Assembly (NCBI RefSeq): GCF_009177065.1
Contig: NZ_WEZF01000006.1
Span: forward strand, 1 to 64,000
DNA from: Tautonia marina
GTDB taxonomy: Bacteria > Planctomycetota > Planctomycetia > Isosphaerales > Isosphaeraceae
Direction of reading: 5' to 3'
Length of the DNA stretch: 64,000 bases
Below, piece by piece: positions 35,684 through 45,876 of this stretch (positions are counted from its first letter, which is position 1; each line of letters begins with the position of its first letter). The notes below the pieces were generated by a model that saw only the letters and a program-made list of their open reading frames with translations, did no database searches and had not been told where the DNA came from. Made by a program: the position numbers and the translations under genes.

Positions 35684-36712
35684 ATGCCTGATCCCATTCT
35701 GCCCGCAACCGTCATCGGGAGCTGGTCGTTTCCCGGCTGGTACGAGGCGATCATCGCCGACATCGCCGCCCGTCCCGAGCGCTATGGCCCGCTCGACCGG
35801 GAGGAAACGGTCCGCGACGCGGTGCGCGTGGTCGTCGATGATCAACTGCGGGCCGGCCTCGACCGGATTACCGACGGCGAGGTGCAACGCGTCGACTTTA
35901 ACCTCGGCTTTTATGATTTCCTGGAGGGGATTGAGCCCTTGCCGACGGCTCGTCTCTGGGGGGCTCCGGCTCACGACCAGCGGAGCAAGTACCGCTGTGT
36001 CGCGCCGCTTGCGGCTTCGAAGGGGCTCGGTACGGTCGAGGAGCTTCGGCGTTTCCGCCTCGTCACCGACGCCCCTACGAAGATGCCCGTGCCCGGTCCG
36101 TTTACGTTGGCAGGTTGCATCAACGGGGGGGAAGTCTATCCCGACCGGATGAGCGTGACAGAAGCCCTCGTACCGATTGTCAACGCCGAGTTGAAGGCCC
36201 TGGTCGCCGAGGGAGTGGATTTTCTTCAACTCGATGAGCCGAGCTTCGCCTGCCACCCGGACAACCCGGAGGTCTTCCTCGACATCGTGGCCCGAACCGT
36301 CGAGGGAGTGAATGCGTACGTGAGCATGCACATGTGCTTCGGGAATTACCGGGCGAGGGCCGTCGGCTGGCGATCGTACCGGCCGCTCTTTCCTCATATC
36401 GGGAAGGCGAAGGTGAATCAACTCGCGATGGAGTTTGCCAGCCGGGAGATGGCGGAGATCGAATTGCTGGCTGAATTGCCGGAGTCGATGGACGTGGCGG
36501 TTGGTCTGGTGGATGTCAAAAACACGTGGATCGAACCGAACGAACTGGTGGCGGATCGGTTGAGGTCCGTTCTCAAGCATGTGGATGCGTCTCGCGTTTC
36601 GGTCACTCCCGATTGTGGCTTCTCTCAGACGGCCCGGCACGTGGCCGTGGGCAAGGCAAAGGCGATGGTGGAGGGGGTTCGCGCCGTTCGTCGTGAACTG
36701 GGCAAGGGTTGA
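35684..36712 (+). CDS. MetE C-terminal-like methyltransferase-fold protein
   Basis: This encodes 342 residues matching only the C-terminal catalytic barrel of cobalamin-independent methionine synthase. The opening TVIGSWSFPGWYE is the family's start pattern. Candidate zinc ligands are the His and Cys of HMCFGN (about residue 211) and the Cys of TPDCGF near the C-terminus, and VKNTWIE resembles the substrate loop. Such single-domain proteins may transfer methyl groups between other substrates, so calling it methionine synthase would go too far. It may be cotranscribed with the M1 peptidase upstream and the MBL gene downstream. Confidence 0.8.
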   Translation: MPDPILPATVIGSWSFPGWYEAIIADIAARPERYGPLDREETVRDAVRVVVDDQLRAGLDRITDGEVQRVDFNLGFYDFLEGIEPLPTARLWGAPAHDQRSKYRCVAPLAASKGLGTVEELRRFRLVTDAPTKMPVPGPFTLAGCINGGEVYPDRMSVTEALVPIVNAELKALVAEGVDFLQLDEPSFACHPDNPEVFLDIVARTVEGVNAYVSMHMCFGNYRARAVGWRSYRPLFPHIGKAKVNQLAMEFASREMAEIELLAELPESMDVAVGLVDVKNTWIEPNELVADRLRSVLKHVDASRVSVTPDCGFSQTARHVAVGKAKAMVEGVRAVRRELGKG

Positions 36713-36756
36713 GGGCTTGGCGGAACGACCTGGCCGATGCGTTCACTTAAGCGAGC

Positions 36757-37617
36757 ATGCTGATGTCTGAACTGATTCAGCCGATCAAGAAGGGGGCCGA
36801 GCTGGCCGCCGAGATCCGGGAAACGACGCCCAAGCCGGGGACGCTGGCCGTCTGGTGGCTTGGGCAGAGTGGGTTCCTGTACAAGTCTCGGTTGGGAACT
36901 TTGGTGATCGACCCGTATCTTTCCGAGTCGTTGACCGAGAAGTACGCGAACACCGAGAAGCCGCACATCCGGATGACCGAATGTCCGATCCGAGGGAACG
37001 AGTTGCCGGGCATCGACCTCGTGCTGGCGAGCCACAAGCACACTGATCATATCGACGGCGCGACGCTCTCTCCCTTGCTCGGGGCGAATCCGGAGGCGGA
37101 ACTCTGCGTCCCGGAAGCGCTCATCCACCATTGCGAGAAGCTGGGACTGCCGAGCAAGCGATTGGTGGGGCTCGACAACGGTTGGGAGTACGAACGGGCC
37201 GGGTTCAAGGTGCGGGCCTTGCCTTCGGCGCATATGGCCCTGGACACAGATACGTCGGGGCTCTGCCTGTACCTCGGATTCGTAGTCGAGGTGGATGGTC
37301 TGAGGTTCTACCACAGCGGGGATACAGTGGTTTACGATGGCCTGGTGGAGAACCTCGGCCCAGGGCCGTTCGACGCGTTCTTTCTGCCAATCAACGGCTG
37401 GGACCCACGCCGGAAGGTGGCGGGGAACATGTCGGCCGAGGAGGCGGTTGAGCTGGCGAACGTCTGCCGGCCGCGGTATCTGGTGCCGCATCATTACGAG
37501 ATGTTCACGTTCAATACCGTGCCCATCAGTCAGTTTGAAGAGGCGGCGAAGGGGCTGACCGCGGGGGTTGAGCCGGTGGTGAAGCGTTGCGGAGAGCGCT
37601 GGGAGATCACGACGTGA
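36757..37617 (+). CDS. UlaG-like metallo-beta-lactamase-fold hydrolase
   Basis: This encodes 286 residues. The metal site is SHKHTDHID (about residues 91-99), with a further His in the ALPSAHMAL segment and Asp in SGDTVVYDG. This HxHxDH layout plus the WWLGQSGFL opening matches the UlaG/MBL-fold group that includes L-ascorbate-6-phosphate lactonase. Its substrate here is not clear. Its stop overlaps the GTG start of the xylulokinase gene by four bases (GTGA), which argues for a joint role in sugar use. A second ATG two codons in is an alternative start. Confidence 0.82.
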   Translation: MLMSELIQPIKKGAELAAEIRETTPKPGTLAVWWLGQSGFLYKSRLGTLVIDPYLSESLTEKYANTEKPHIRMTECPIRGNELPGIDLVLASHKHTDHIDGATLSPLLGANPEAELCVPEALIHHCEKLGLPSKRLVGLDNGWEYERAGFKVRALPSAHMALDTDTSGLCLYLGFVVEVDGLRFYHSGDTVVYDGLVENLGPGPFDAFFLPINGWDPRRKVAGNMSAEEAVELANVCRPRYLVPHHYEMFTFNTVPISQFEEAAKGLTAGVEPVVKRCGERWEITT

Positions 37618-39152
37618 GCGTCACCTTGGGAATCGACATCGGCACCTCGGGCACGAAGACGCTCGCGGTTCGCGAGTCGGGCGAGATTGTCGCAAGTGCC
37701 TCGGCCGAGTATCCTTGCTCCTATCCGAAACCAGGGTGGTCGGAACAGGACCCCAACCTCTGGTGGGACGCGACGATCGCCACGGTTCGAGAGGTCCTGG
37801 CGAAGGGGAACCTGAAGCCCGAGGAGATCTCCGGCATCGGCCTGAGTGGTCAGATGCACGGCTCGGTCTTTCTCGATGAGCATGGCGAGGTTGTCCGGCC
37901 CGCCTTGCTCTGGAACGACCAGCGCACCGGGGCTGAGTGCGCCGAGATCGAGGCGAAGGCCGGAGGCCGCGAGGCACTCGTGCGGATGGTCGCCAACCGG
38001 GCCTTGACCGGGTTCACGGCGCCGAAGCTCCTCTGGGTTCGCACCCACGAGCCGAAACACTGGGAGCGAGTCCGCACGGTCTTGCTGCCCAAAGATTACA
38101 TTCGCTACAAGCTCTCCGGGACGTTTGCGACCGAGGTGAGCGACGCCTCGGGCACCTTGCTGCTCGACGTGGCGAACCGCAAGTGGAGCGATGAGCTGCT
38201 CGGGAAGCTCGACCTCGATCGCTCCCTGTTGCCCGACTGCTTCGAGAGCTTTGAAGTTTCGGCCCAGGTCAGCGCGAAGGGAGCCGAGGCCACGGGCTTG
38301 AAGCCGGGCACGCCGATCGTCGGCGGTGGCGGCGATCAACCGGCCGGGGCGGTCGGCAACGGGATTGTCCGATCGGGAGCCGTTTCGGCGACGATGGGGA
38401 CCTCTGGGGTCGTCTTCTGCCACACGGACGAAGCGGGCTTCGACCCGGAAGGACGCTTACAGCGCGGTTGCCACGCGGTGCCGGGAGCCTGGCATGTGAT
38501 GGGAGTGGTACTGGCGGCCGGTGGCTCGTTGCAGTGGTTCCGCAACGAGCTGGGGAAGGCGGAAATCCTCGCGGCGAAGGAGCAGGGGGTCGATCCGTAC
38601 TTCCTGCTGACCGATGAGGCCGCGACCGTGGGACCCGGAGCCGAAGGCCTGTTCTTCCTGCCGTACCTGACCGGCGAGCGAACGCCTCACTTCGATCCGC
38701 ACGCCCGAGGCGCCTGGATTGGCCTGACCGTTCGTCATGGACGCGCTCACATGATCCGATCGGTTCTGGAAGGGGCCACCTATGCCATGCGAGACAGCCT
38801 GGAGCTGATTCGGGAGATGGGGGCGGCGATCACCCAGATCCGCCTCTCGGGAGGAGGCGCCCGCAACGCGCTTTGGAAACAGATTCAGGCCGACATCTAC
38901 GGTCAGGACGTGTGCACGATCAACGCGAGCGAGGGGCCGGCCTTCGGGGTGGCCTTGCTGGCGATGGTCGGGACGGGGGCCTATGGTTCGGTCGCCGAGG
39001 CGTGTGACGCGACGATCAAGGTGGTTGAGACAACCCCCGTCGATCCTGCGACGAAGGCGCTCTACGACGCGGCCTACCCGATTTATCGCGGGCTCTACGG
39101 CGATCTGAAGGAGCGATTCGCTGCGATGGATGCCCTCGTCCGGGGCTCCTGA
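37614..39152 (+). CDS. xylB: Xylulokinase
   Basis: This encodes 512 residues from the GTG at 37614, which overlaps the previous stop. It belongs to the FGGY carbohydrate kinase family. The N-terminal ATP/sugar fold opens with [22 protein letters not shown] and WNDQRT are the xylulokinase-type substrate motifs, followed by [13 protein letters not shown] and the late [13 protein letters not shown]. The reaction is phosphorylation of D-xylulose to D-xylulose 5-phosphate. The neighbouring UlaG-like gene and the sugar cluster after 41 kb suggest carbohydrate catabolism. No xylA is adjacent, although two xylose-isomerase-like barrels lie downstream. Confidence 0.9.
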   Translation: MSVTLGIDIGTSGTKTLAVRESGEIVASASAEYPCSYPKPGWSEQDPNLWWDATIATVREVLAKGNLKPEEISGIGLSGQMHGSVFLDEHGEVVRPALLWNDQRTGAECAEIEAKAGGREALVRMVANRALTGFTAPKLLWVRTHEPKHWERVRTVLLPKDYIRYKLSGTFATEVSDASGTLLLDVANRKWSDELLGKLDLDRSLLPDCFESFEVSAQVSAKGAEATGLKPGTPIVGGGGDQPAGAVGNGIVRSGAVSATMGTSGVVFCHTDEAGFDPEGRLQRGCHAVPGAWHVMGVVLAAGGSLQWFRNELGKAEILAAKEQGVDPYFLLTDEAATVGPGAEGLFFLPYLTGERTPHFDPHARGAWIGLTVRHGRAHMIRSVLEGATYAMRDSLELIREMGAAITQIRLSGGGARNALWKQIQADIYGQDVCTINASEGPAFGVALLAMVGTGAYGSVAEACDATIKVVETTPVDPATKALYDAAYPIYRGLYGDLKERFAAMDALVRGS

Positions 39153-39175
39153 CCCCCTCGCCCCGGAGAGTCGCA

Positions 39176-41323
39176 ATGCCTCGCCGAAAGTCTCCCGCTC
39201 CCCGCCCATCCCGAACTTCGACCGTGCGCAGTCTGTCCCCGGCGTCGTCGCCTCCCTCGACAGAGGTCGGGTCGTCGCGACCGTTCCTCACTCGCCCGAG
39301 ACTGATCCTGATCGTCGTCCTGCTGCTGGTCCTCCAGTGGTCCCTGGCGGTCATGAGCTTGCTTGGGGAGACCCCGACGGTCGACGAGGTGGTCCACCTG
39401 CCTGCCGGGGTGACCTACTGGGAGCAAGGGACGTTTCGGCTTTACCCTCACAATCCGCCTTTGATCAAGCTGATCGCGGCGTTACCGGTACTTCAAGCCG
39501 GACCGGAGACCGCGCCACTTTACCGAGAGGCCCGCTGGGGGTGGCCTGACGCAAACAAGGCGGCGTTTGCTCATGGATTTATGCTGCTTAACGCGCCTCG
39601 ATTGTTCGAACTGATGGCTCCGGCCCGGTTGATGATGCCGGTCTTCGCCGTCATCGGTGGGCTGGTGGTCTTTGACTGGTCGCGGCGGCTTTGGGGAGCC
39701 TGGGGAGGGTTGATCAGTTTGACGCTCTGGACGTTCTGTCCGAACATCCTGGCGCATACGCGTTTGATTACGACCGATGTGGGAGCCACGGTCATCGGTT
39801 TTGCCGCGACGTATGCCTTTTGGCATTTCCTGAGGCGTCCGACCTGGGCACTGACGATCACGGCGGGGCTGTTGCTTGGGATCGCGCAACTGACGAAGTT
39901 CAGTCTGATTTTGCTTTATGGGCTTTGGCCGTTGCTCTGGTTGATTCAGGAAGTGGCGCACGGGGATCGCGCCGGGCGTTGGCGCCGGGTTGCTCGGTCG
40001 GCGGTGCAGGGGGTGGCAATGGTCGCCCTGAGCCTCCTCGTCATTAACGTCGGCTACGGCTTCGAAGGGACCGGGAAGAAGCTGGGGGATTTCGCGTTCA
40101 CCTGCCAGACCTTGACCACCGATCGTGACCCGCCTCGACCGCTGTTTCGGAACGAACCAACCCGGCAAGGGCCGGACCTCAAGGCCGGAGTGCTCCAGTT
40201 CCGTGAGAATCGGTTCCGGGGGACCCTTCTCGAATCGCTACCGGTGCCGCTCCCTGAATATTACCTTTCCGGTTTCGACGACCAGAAGCTTGAAGCCGAG
40301 GGCGTTCCCATTCGCGCCATGATGTTTGCCGACGACTGGTTGAATGCGTCCATCGCTCCCGACGCCATTTCGGGCTACCCCGTTTTCCTCGATGGTGAGC
40401 TGAGCAACCAAAGCTGGTGGTACTACTACCTGATGACGCTCGTGTACAAGGTGCCGGAAGGGACCTGGGCGTTGATGCTGCTGACGATCGCTGTCATTCC
40501 GATGGCGGCGCGGAGTCGGGCCAGGGCGGTTGATGAAGCGAGCATCTGGGTCGTCCCGGCGGTGGTCATTGGGGTGATGAGCTTCGGGACGAACATTGCA
40601 ATCGGCTTGCGCTATGTCTTGCCGATCGTTCCGTATCTCTTTCTGGGGGCCGGGAGGCTCGCACCGTGGGCCTCGGGCTTGCAGGGGGGGGCGAGAAAGG
40701 GGGCGATCGCAGTCATCGGTGCCGGACTGCTGGCGACAGCCTCGGCGTCCTTGATGATTCACCCGCACTATCTGGCCTATTTCAACTGGGTGTCGGGAGG
40801 GGCGAAGCAGGGGTCGGAGCATCTGATCGACAGTAATCTCGACTGGGGACAAGACCTCAACGGCTTATATGAGTGGCTTGAGGCCAATGCGCCGGGCGAG
40901 CGGGTGGGCATTGCCTATTTCGGGCAGATCAACCCGGAGGTGTTTAACATCCGGGCACAGGTCAATGATCCCTCGATTGGATCGGGGAGGCCACTGGATT
41001 GGTTCCTGCCGCCGGTCATACCGGGGACGCTTCCCGAGCGTCCGGGGCAGGACGCCGGACCACCGGAGCCGGGGCTTTATGCCGTGAGTGCTTCGTTGAT
41101 GCGAGGCTTGCCCTGGCGGGTTTATGCGCCGGATCGTTGGGCACCGATGTCGGCCCGGCGAGGGGCGTTTCAGTACTTCGAAACGCTCGAGCCGATCGGT
41201 CAGATTGGCTACTCGATCCTGCTCTATCGGATTGATGAGGCGGACGTGGCTCGCCTGGCCCGACGCTGGCAATCGGCACCGGTTGAGCCGGGCGTACCGC
41301 CGATCGCTCCATTGAGTGACTGA
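39176..41323 (+). CDS. GT39-like polytopic membrane glycosyltransferase
   Basis: This encodes 715 residues. After a basic, Ser/Pro-rich N-terminus come about ten hydrophobic segments, starting near residue 44. The motif TVDEVVHLPAG with a following HNPPLIKL stretch is like the first-loop D-E of dolichyl-phosphate mannosyltransferase-type (GT39/PMT) enzymes, which use lipid-linked sugars. The C-terminal 200 residues are soluble and contain SNLDWGQDLNGLYEWL, a pattern common in these proteins from planctomycetes. The acceptor is unknown. It starts 23 bases after xylB, and may be cotranscribed. Confidence 0.8.
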   Translation: MPRRKSPAPRPSRTSTVRSLSPASSPPSTEVGSSRPFLTRPRLILIVVLLLVLQWSLAVMSLLGETPTVDEVVHLPAGVTYWEQGTFRLYPHNPPLIKLIAALPVLQAGPETAPLYREARWGWPDANKAAFAHGFMLLNAPRLFELMAPARLMMPVFAVIGGLVVFDWSRRLWGAWGGLISLTLWTFCPNILAHTRLITTDVGATVIGFAATYAFWHFLRRPTWALTITAGLLLGIAQLTKFSLILLYGLWPLLWLIQEVAHGDRAGRWRRVARSAVQGVAMVALSLLVINVGYGFEGTGKKLGDFAFTCQTLTTDRDPPRPLFRNEPTRQGPDLKAGVLQFRENRFRGTLLESLPVPLPEYYLSGFDDQKLEAEGVPIRAMMFADDWLNASIAPDAISGYPVFLDGELSNQSWWYYYLMTLVYKVPEGTWALMLLTIAVIPMAARSRARAVDEASIWVVPAVVIGVMSFGTNIAIGLRYVLPIVPYLFLGAGRLAPWASGLQGGARKGAIAVIGAGLLATASASLMIHPHYLAYFNWVSGGAKQGSEHLIDSNLDWGQDLNGLYEWLEANAPGERVGIAYFGQINPEVFNIRAQVNDPSIGSGRPLDWFLPPVIPGTLPERPGQDAGPPEPGLYAVSASLMRGLPWRVYAPDRWAPMSARRGAFQYFETLEPIGQIGYSILLYRIDEADVARLARRWQSAPVEPGVPPIAPLSD

Positions 41324-41474
41324 AGGTGCTTGCGTCGGCCGATCGCGGGGTTTACAACCAATGTCCTTATCTGCCATCGAGGACGCGAGGCACCACCGAC
41401 CGCTTTTGATCGCAAGGGCCGGCGATGGTCTGCTTTCGGCCGCGCAATGGCCTTTGCTGGAGAGTGCGAGTTCT

Positions 41475-42710
41475 ATGAGCGATCAGAATATCGACTCCCG
41501 CGCCCGCAAGGCGCTTGACGACGGCGAAGGAATTCTTCGTCTCGCCCCCACCTGGGTTCCCCGGTCGTTCCTCATGCCGGGCGGCCGCTTGAAGTTGGCT
41601 CGCGAAGACCTCTATGCCCTGGGCACCCACCGGGGCGGCATCGACGAGCGATGGTTCGCCTCGACGACCCCCGCGGCCAACGAAGGGGCCCCCCCGGATG
41701 AAGGGCTCTCGTATGTCGTGGCCGAAGGGGGAGACCGCTTCACCCTCCGCGACGCGATCGCCTCCCACGGCGCCGAGATGATCGGCAAGGACTTGTGGGA
41801 CAAGTACAAGAAATGGCCCGTTTACTCGAAGTTCTTCGACAACCTCGGGCCGATCCCGCACCACATGCACCAGAACGCCGAGCAGGCGGCCAAGCTCGGC
41901 CTGGAAGGGAAGCCCGAGAGCTACTACTTCCCGCCCCAGCATAACTGGACCGGCAACAACTTCCCCTACACCTTCATGGGACTTGAGCCCGGCACGACCA
42001 AGGCCGACATCAAGCGCTGTCTGGAACGGTGGAACGAAGGGGATAACGGCATCCTCGACTACTCGAAGGCCTATCGCCTGAAGCCCGGCACCGGCTGGCT
42101 GATTCCGCCGTGCGTGTTGCACGCTCCGGGATCGCTCGTGACCTACGAGCCACAGTGGGGTTCCGACGTCTTCGGCATGTATCAGTCGATGGTCGAAGGC
42201 CGCCGGGTCCCCTGGGAATTGCTCGTCAAGGACGTGCCCCCTGAGTACCACCAGGATCTCGACTACCTGATCGAGCAGCTTGACTGGGAGCAGAACGTCG
42301 ACGAGCACTTCAAGGACAACCACTACCTTGAGCCGGTCGTCCGCTCCGGAGGTTCCGGACGAGGCTACGTGGATAAGTGGGTCGTCTACGGCACGATCAA
42401 CGGCGAGCAGCTGTTCAGCGCCTGCGAACTGACGATCGAGCCGGGCTACTCGACCAAGATCACCGACCCGGGTGCCTCGGGCCTGATCGTCACGCAAGGC
42501 AGCGGCACCATCGGCTCGCTGGAGGTCGATTGCCCGGTCTACATCCGCTTCGGCGAGACGACCAAGGACGAGGTGTTCATCACCGCCAAGGCCGCGGCCG
42601 ACGGCGTGACCTTCACCAACACCGGCAGCGAGCCGTTTGTGAGCCTCCGCTACTTCGGCCCGAACGTCCACAAGGACCTGCCGAAGGTCGGGGCGTACAA
42701 GGCGAGCTAA
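41475..42710 (+). CDS. Cupin-fold protein (phosphomannose isomerase-like)
   Basis: This encodes 411 residues from the ATG at 41475; the longer frame from 41316 has no family-like sequence. The central region holds PIPHHMHQ and then KPESYYF, together resembling the metal-binding H-x-H...E of type I mannose-6-phosphate isomerase cupins, with a later His in PPCVLHAPGS. A second cupin-like barrel follows (SACELTIEPGYSTKI to VFITAKAA). It is not clear whether it isomerises a sugar phosphate. Position near the isomerase, dehydrogenase and kinase genes supports a role in sugar conversion. Confidence 0.72.
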   Translation: MSDQNIDSRARKALDDGEGILRLAPTWVPRSFLMPGGRLKLAREDLYALGTHRGGIDERWFASTTPAANEGAPPDEGLSYVVAEGGDRFTLRDAIASHGAEMIGKDLWDKYKKWPVYSKFFDNLGPIPHHMHQNAEQAAKLGLEGKPESYYFPPQHNWTGNNFPYTFMGLEPGTTKADIKRCLERWNEGDNGILDYSKAYRLKPGTGWLIPPCVLHAPGSLVTYEPQWGSDVFGMYQSMVEGRRVPWELLVKDVPPEYHQDLDYLIEQLDWEQNVDEHFKDNHYLEPVVRSGGSGRGYVDKWVVYGTINGEQLFSACELTIEPGYSTKITDPGASGLIVTQGSGTIGSLEVDCPVYIRFGETTKDEVFITAKAAADGVTFTNTGSEPFVSLRYFGPNVHKDLPKVGAYKAS

Positions 42711-42736
42711 TCCGATCCCTCCCGGAGTGATCGTCG

Positions 42737-43417
42737 ATGGACGAGCCCCAGCCGCCCGACATCGAGGACATCCTCGCCGAGTTGCACGAGGATGCCCGAG
42801 GACGCGTCAAGGAGGAGCTGCTCCCCGGCGAGCGGCTCCTCTGGGCGGCGCGAAGCCACCGCGATCCGTTTCGGCTCTCGGGGTTCGCCCTGAATCTGTT
42901 CGTGACGCTGACGTTCGCGGCCGGCTCGTTCATCGCGTTTCGCTACGTGTTCTCGGCGGAGCGGCAGGGCAGAACACCGGATGGGCTGGTCGCCATCGCA
43001 ATCCTCCTGGGGATTGCCGCGGCCATCTCGGCGATTGTTTTCGCCTCCTCGATCGCGTCGGAACGAAACAAACGCTGGACCCGATCGCAGCACCTCTACG
43101 CGATCACAAACCGCCGGGTGATCCTTCGGACACCGACGTATGACCGGCTTGGCGTCGAGGTGCGGACCATCGATCTGCCGGCTGTGGGAAGTATCCACCG
43201 AACCGAGTATCCGGACCAACTGGGGACCTTGACCTTCTCGGTCGAAGGATCCGGCCCGAAGGTCGTCGACCCCGAGCATGGGACGGTCGATCCGTTTGAG
43301 ACCTATCGACTGGAGAAGATTCCCGAGATCCGCCGCGTGGAGCTCTTGCTCCGCCAGACGATCGCCGATCGCCGATTCCAACAGGCCGACGAAGCCTCTC
43401 CGAAGGACTTTGCCTGA
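42737..43417 (+). CDS. Membrane protein with PH-like domain
   Basis: This encodes 226 residues. Two hydrophobic helices (about residues 53-75 and 86-108) are followed by a PH-like domain opening with HLYAITNRRVILRT, the usual signature of bacterial PH domains (bPH). The last 40 residues are charged. Function unknown. Its stop overlaps the ATG of the Uma2 gene by one base, which implies coupling. Confidence 0.75.
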   Translation: MDEPQPPDIEDILAELHEDARGRVKEELLPGERLLWAARSHRDPFRLSGFALNLFVTLTFAAGSFIAFRYVFSAERQGRTPDGLVAIAILLGIAAAISAIVFASSIASERNKRWTRSQHLYAITNRRVILRTPTYDRLGVEVRTIDLPAVGSIHRTEYPDQLGTLTFSVEGSGPKVVDPEHGTVDPFETYRLEKIPEIRRVELLLRQTIADRRFQQADEASPKDFA

Positions 43418-44112
43418 TGGCCGCGACCTCGACCCCAACGTCGAACCCTCCCGCGAGTGCCGCCGACCCCGGCCAGTTCGTCGAACTGGTCGAGATCGGT
43501 TGGGATCAGTATGTCGCCATCTCCGAGGCGATCGGCGAACGCCCGAATCCACGACTCATTTACTGCGATGGGAGACTGGAGATCGTGGTCACGTCGAGGC
43601 GGCACGATTGGTTCGCGGAGCGGCTGGGCGATTTTGTCAAGATTGTTGCCGGAGGGTGCGGCATCGACTGGGAGGACGCGGGGACCGCGACCTATCGGCG
43701 GGCCGACGAGGAGGTCGGCGTCGAGGGGGACAAGACCTTCTATCTCGGGGCGCACGCCGAGCGGATGAAGGGGGCGTTGGACATCGACCTGGATTCGCAA
43801 CCGCCCCCCGACCTGGCGATCGAGGTCGAGGTGTCGCACTCGGCCAACCAGGCCTTGAAGGTCTGGGGGCGGCTTGGCGTGCCGGAGGTCTGGCGGTTCG
43901 ACCCGATGAAGGACCGAGTGACCTTCTGGCGACGGAAGGACGATGGGACCTTCGAGGCGATCGAGCGGAGCCTCGGCCTCCCCGGATTGAGGCCGGTCGA
44001 CGTGCTGGAACAGTTGCGACTGGCCGATTCGATCGGCGCGGGGGAGTGGTTTGGTCGGCTCAACGATTGGGTCCGCGAGGTGATTCGTCCCCGGCTGGAC
44101 CAGGCTCGATGA
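43417..44112 (+). CDS. Uma2-family putative PD-(D/E)XK nuclease (second copy)
   Basis: This encodes 231 residues, overlapping the previous stop by one base. [19 protein letters not shown] (key YCDGRLEIV), later [15 protein letters not shown] and the [10 protein letters not shown] stretch show the Uma2 fold: an aspartate, an E-x-E and a V-P-E-V-W strand replacing the usual K-containing region. The catalytic lysine is not obvious, so activity is uncertain. It shares the fold but little identity with the Uma2 protein at 30821-31432. Confidence 0.8.
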   Translation: MAATSTPTSNPPASAADPGQFVELVEIGWDQYVAISEAIGERPNPRLIYCDGRLEIVVTSRRHDWFAERLGDFVKIVAGGCGIDWEDAGTATYRRADEEVGVEGDKTFYLGAHAERMKGALDIDLDSQPPPDLAIEVEVSHSANQALKVWGRLGVPEVWRFDPMKDRVTFWRRKDDGTFEAIERSLGLPGLRPVDVLEQLRLADSIGAGEWFGRLNDWVREVIRPRLDQAR

Positions 44113-44182
44113 GCAATTCATCCGCCAGCGTGTTTTCAGGTTTCGAATCGGGCATTGCCCGCGACCACAAAGGAATCTTCCA

Positions 44183-45235
44183 ATGAGCAATGGCCATACG
44201 AATACGTTTCCGAAGCTGCACAACGCTGCCTGGCCCGGGGTCGTTGGCAAAGGAGGCGAAGGGAACGATCCGCCGATCGAGCTGGACACGATGCTCGACC
44301 TGACCGCCGCGGCCGAGGTCGACGGCATCAAATTCGATGGTGTTGACCTGTTCCTGTTTGCGCCTCATGTCGATATCGACGCCGGCGAGGATGAGTTGAA
44401 GGCCCTTGCCGACAAGGTCCGTTCTCGCAATCTGGTGATTGGCTCGGTCGTCGCTCCCGTTTGGCCGCCGACCGGCGGAGGACCGGCCCTCGATCCGGGG
44501 GAGGGACGTGAAAAATTCCTGACGCAAGTGCGCAAGGCCTGTGGAATTGCGAAGAAGCTGAAGGAACTTGGCGTCCGTCCTTATGGTGTTGTCCGGATCG
44601 ACTCGGCATGCTCGCCTGCCGAATGGGCTGCCGACCCGGAGACGAGCCAGGCGAACATCGCCGAGACGTTCAAGCAGGCCGCGGCCATCGCCCGCGATCA
44701 CGGCGAACGGCTCGCAGCCGAAGGGGAAATCTGCTGGGGAGGGATGCACTCCTGGAAGACCATGGTCGATCTGCTCGAACGGGTCGGCGAGCCGGAGACG
44801 GTCGGCTTCCAGGCCGACATGGCGCACACCTTGCTCTACACGCTTGGCGAGAATGCCCCCGAAGACCGCATTTTGCCCAGGGATTTCGCCTGGGACGACC
44901 GAAACGCGCTCGACGCGGCGCTCAAGACCCTGACCGATGCCTTGCGTCCCTGGACGATCGACTTCCACGTTGCTCAAAACGACGCGACGGTGTTCGGTTC
45001 CGGCTCGCACGATCACACCGGTCGGCATTGCTTGCCGAACGATCCGAACGGAAAACTTGATATTCCGCACCACGCCGGCTTCTGGTTGCGAGACGCGGAC
45101 GGCAACCTCACCAAGAAGTTCGACCATATTTGCTGGGACGGCTGCATGTTCCCGAACTCGGTGATGATGCAGCCGCAGACCTGGAACGATATTCTTGCCA
45201 AGATGATCGCCGTCCGCGATCAGCACGGTTATTAA
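44183..45235 (+). CDS. Xylose isomerase-like TIM barrel sugar isomerase
   Basis: This encodes 350 residues. The barrel is recognised from [17 protein letters not shown] and the metal/substrate residues around [16 protein letters not shown] (Glu), [14 protein letters not shown] (Asp, His) and IDFHVAQND (His). This is the sugar phosphate isomerase/epimerase (AP endonuclease 2-like) family; substrate unknown. A strong hairpin immediately follows the stop, and DNA composition changes abruptly there. The Gfo/Idh gene and the second TIM barrel lie just beyond the AT-rich gene. Confidence 0.82.
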   Translation: MSNGHTNTFPKLHNAAWPGVVGKGGEGNDPPIELDTMLDLTAAAEVDGIKFDGVDLFLFAPHVDIDAGEDELKALADKVRSRNLVIGSVVAPVWPPTGGGPALDPGEGREKFLTQVRKACGIAKKLKELGVRPYGVVRIDSACSPAEWAADPETSQANIAETFKQAAAIARDHGERLAAEGEICWGGMHSWKTMVDLLERVGEPETVGFQADMAHTLLYTLGENAPEDRILPRDFAWDDRNALDAALKTLTDALRPWTIDFHVAQNDATVFGSGSHDHTGRHCLPNDPNGKLDIPHHAGFWLRDADGNLTKKFDHICWDGCMFPNSVMMQPQTWNDILAKMIAVRDQHGY

Positions 45236-45256
45236 AATGCCATTACAATAATTTGC

Positions 45257-45291
45257 GAGTGAGTGCAGCCATCAGTTGGCTGTGCTCGCTC
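45257..45291 (+). terminator. Terminator-like hairpin after the sugar isomerase gene
   Basis: A 15-pair stem including three G-U pairs forms between 45257-45271 and 45277-45291 around a TCAGT loop, 21 bases after the stop. A T-tract is absent, so termination strength is uncertain. It marks the left end of the AT-rich insert. Confidence 0.5.
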
Positions 45292-45333
45292 CTCCTTGTT
45301 CACTCTCAAATTATACTAGAATTTGGATTTACT

Positions 45334-45780
45334 ATGAGCCAACAAGGGTATTGGAGTTTATGGCAAGAGCGGGAATACTTGGGAACAGTAGGCCACCAGA
45401 GGTTTAATTTTTTTATCATATTCTTTATTTTGTCTCAACAGACAGTTTTCTCTATTAATGATCGGGCCTCTCAGTTCGTTTTTTGTGCTTCTTGTTTTGT
45501 GCCAATTTTGCTGCTAGCAGTATCAGTCTATCATAATGCTCAGGAGGTCGAGAGGATAAAGGCAAAGTTGAAATCGGAGGATCCAGACTTTTCACAACAA
45601 GTTTTTGGTGGCGAAAAAATATACGAGAACGATCTTCCTATTAGAGTGCGAGAGAGCTTGCTCGGGCATTTTTACACTGAAAGCCGAAAAAAGCATATAT
45701 ATGGATCTCTAATTCCGTGGTTCTGTGTGTTGGTGCATTTGGTGCAAGCGTTGTACTTATTGGTTGTGCTGTTCAGATGA
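45334..45780 (+). CDS. AT-rich orphan membrane protein
   Basis: This encodes 148 residues from the ATG at 45334; no strong ribosome site precedes it. Three hydrophobic helices lie about residues 24-41, 48-66 and 125-147, with a charged middle domain (about 67-121). The N-terminal REYLGTVGHQRFNFF stretch is distinctive. Codon usage is AT-rich (for example TTT, ATT, TTA), quite unlike the GC-rich genes on both sides. The composition suggests recent horizontal acquisition, perhaps as a defence or toxin-type effector, but no family or partner is evident. It separates the isomerase gene from the Gfo/Idh gene. Confidence 0.6.
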   Translation: MSQQGYWSLWQEREYLGTVGHQRFNFFIIFFILSQQTVFSINDRASQFVFCASCFVPILLLAVSVYHNAQEVERIKAKLKSEDPDFSQQVFGGEKIYENDLPIRVRESLLGHFYTESRKKHIYGSLIPWFCVLVHLVQALYLLVVLFR

Positions 45781-45819
45781 AGCCAGTGGGGACAGTCAAC
45801 CAATGATCCTTCAACTTTC

Positions 45820-45841
45820 CTATCGAGTGGTTTCTCGATAG
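45820..45841 (+). terminator. Short perfect hairpin before the Gfo/Idh gene
   Basis: CTATCGAG at 45820-45827 pairs fully with 45834-45841 around a TGGTTT loop, 39 bases after the AT-rich gene and 35 bases before the Gfo/Idh start. It could terminate the AT-rich gene or shape the leader of the next one. Confidence 0.4.
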
Positions 45842-45876
45842 ATGAACCCTGATCGATTCGTCGAGGTAATCAGTTC

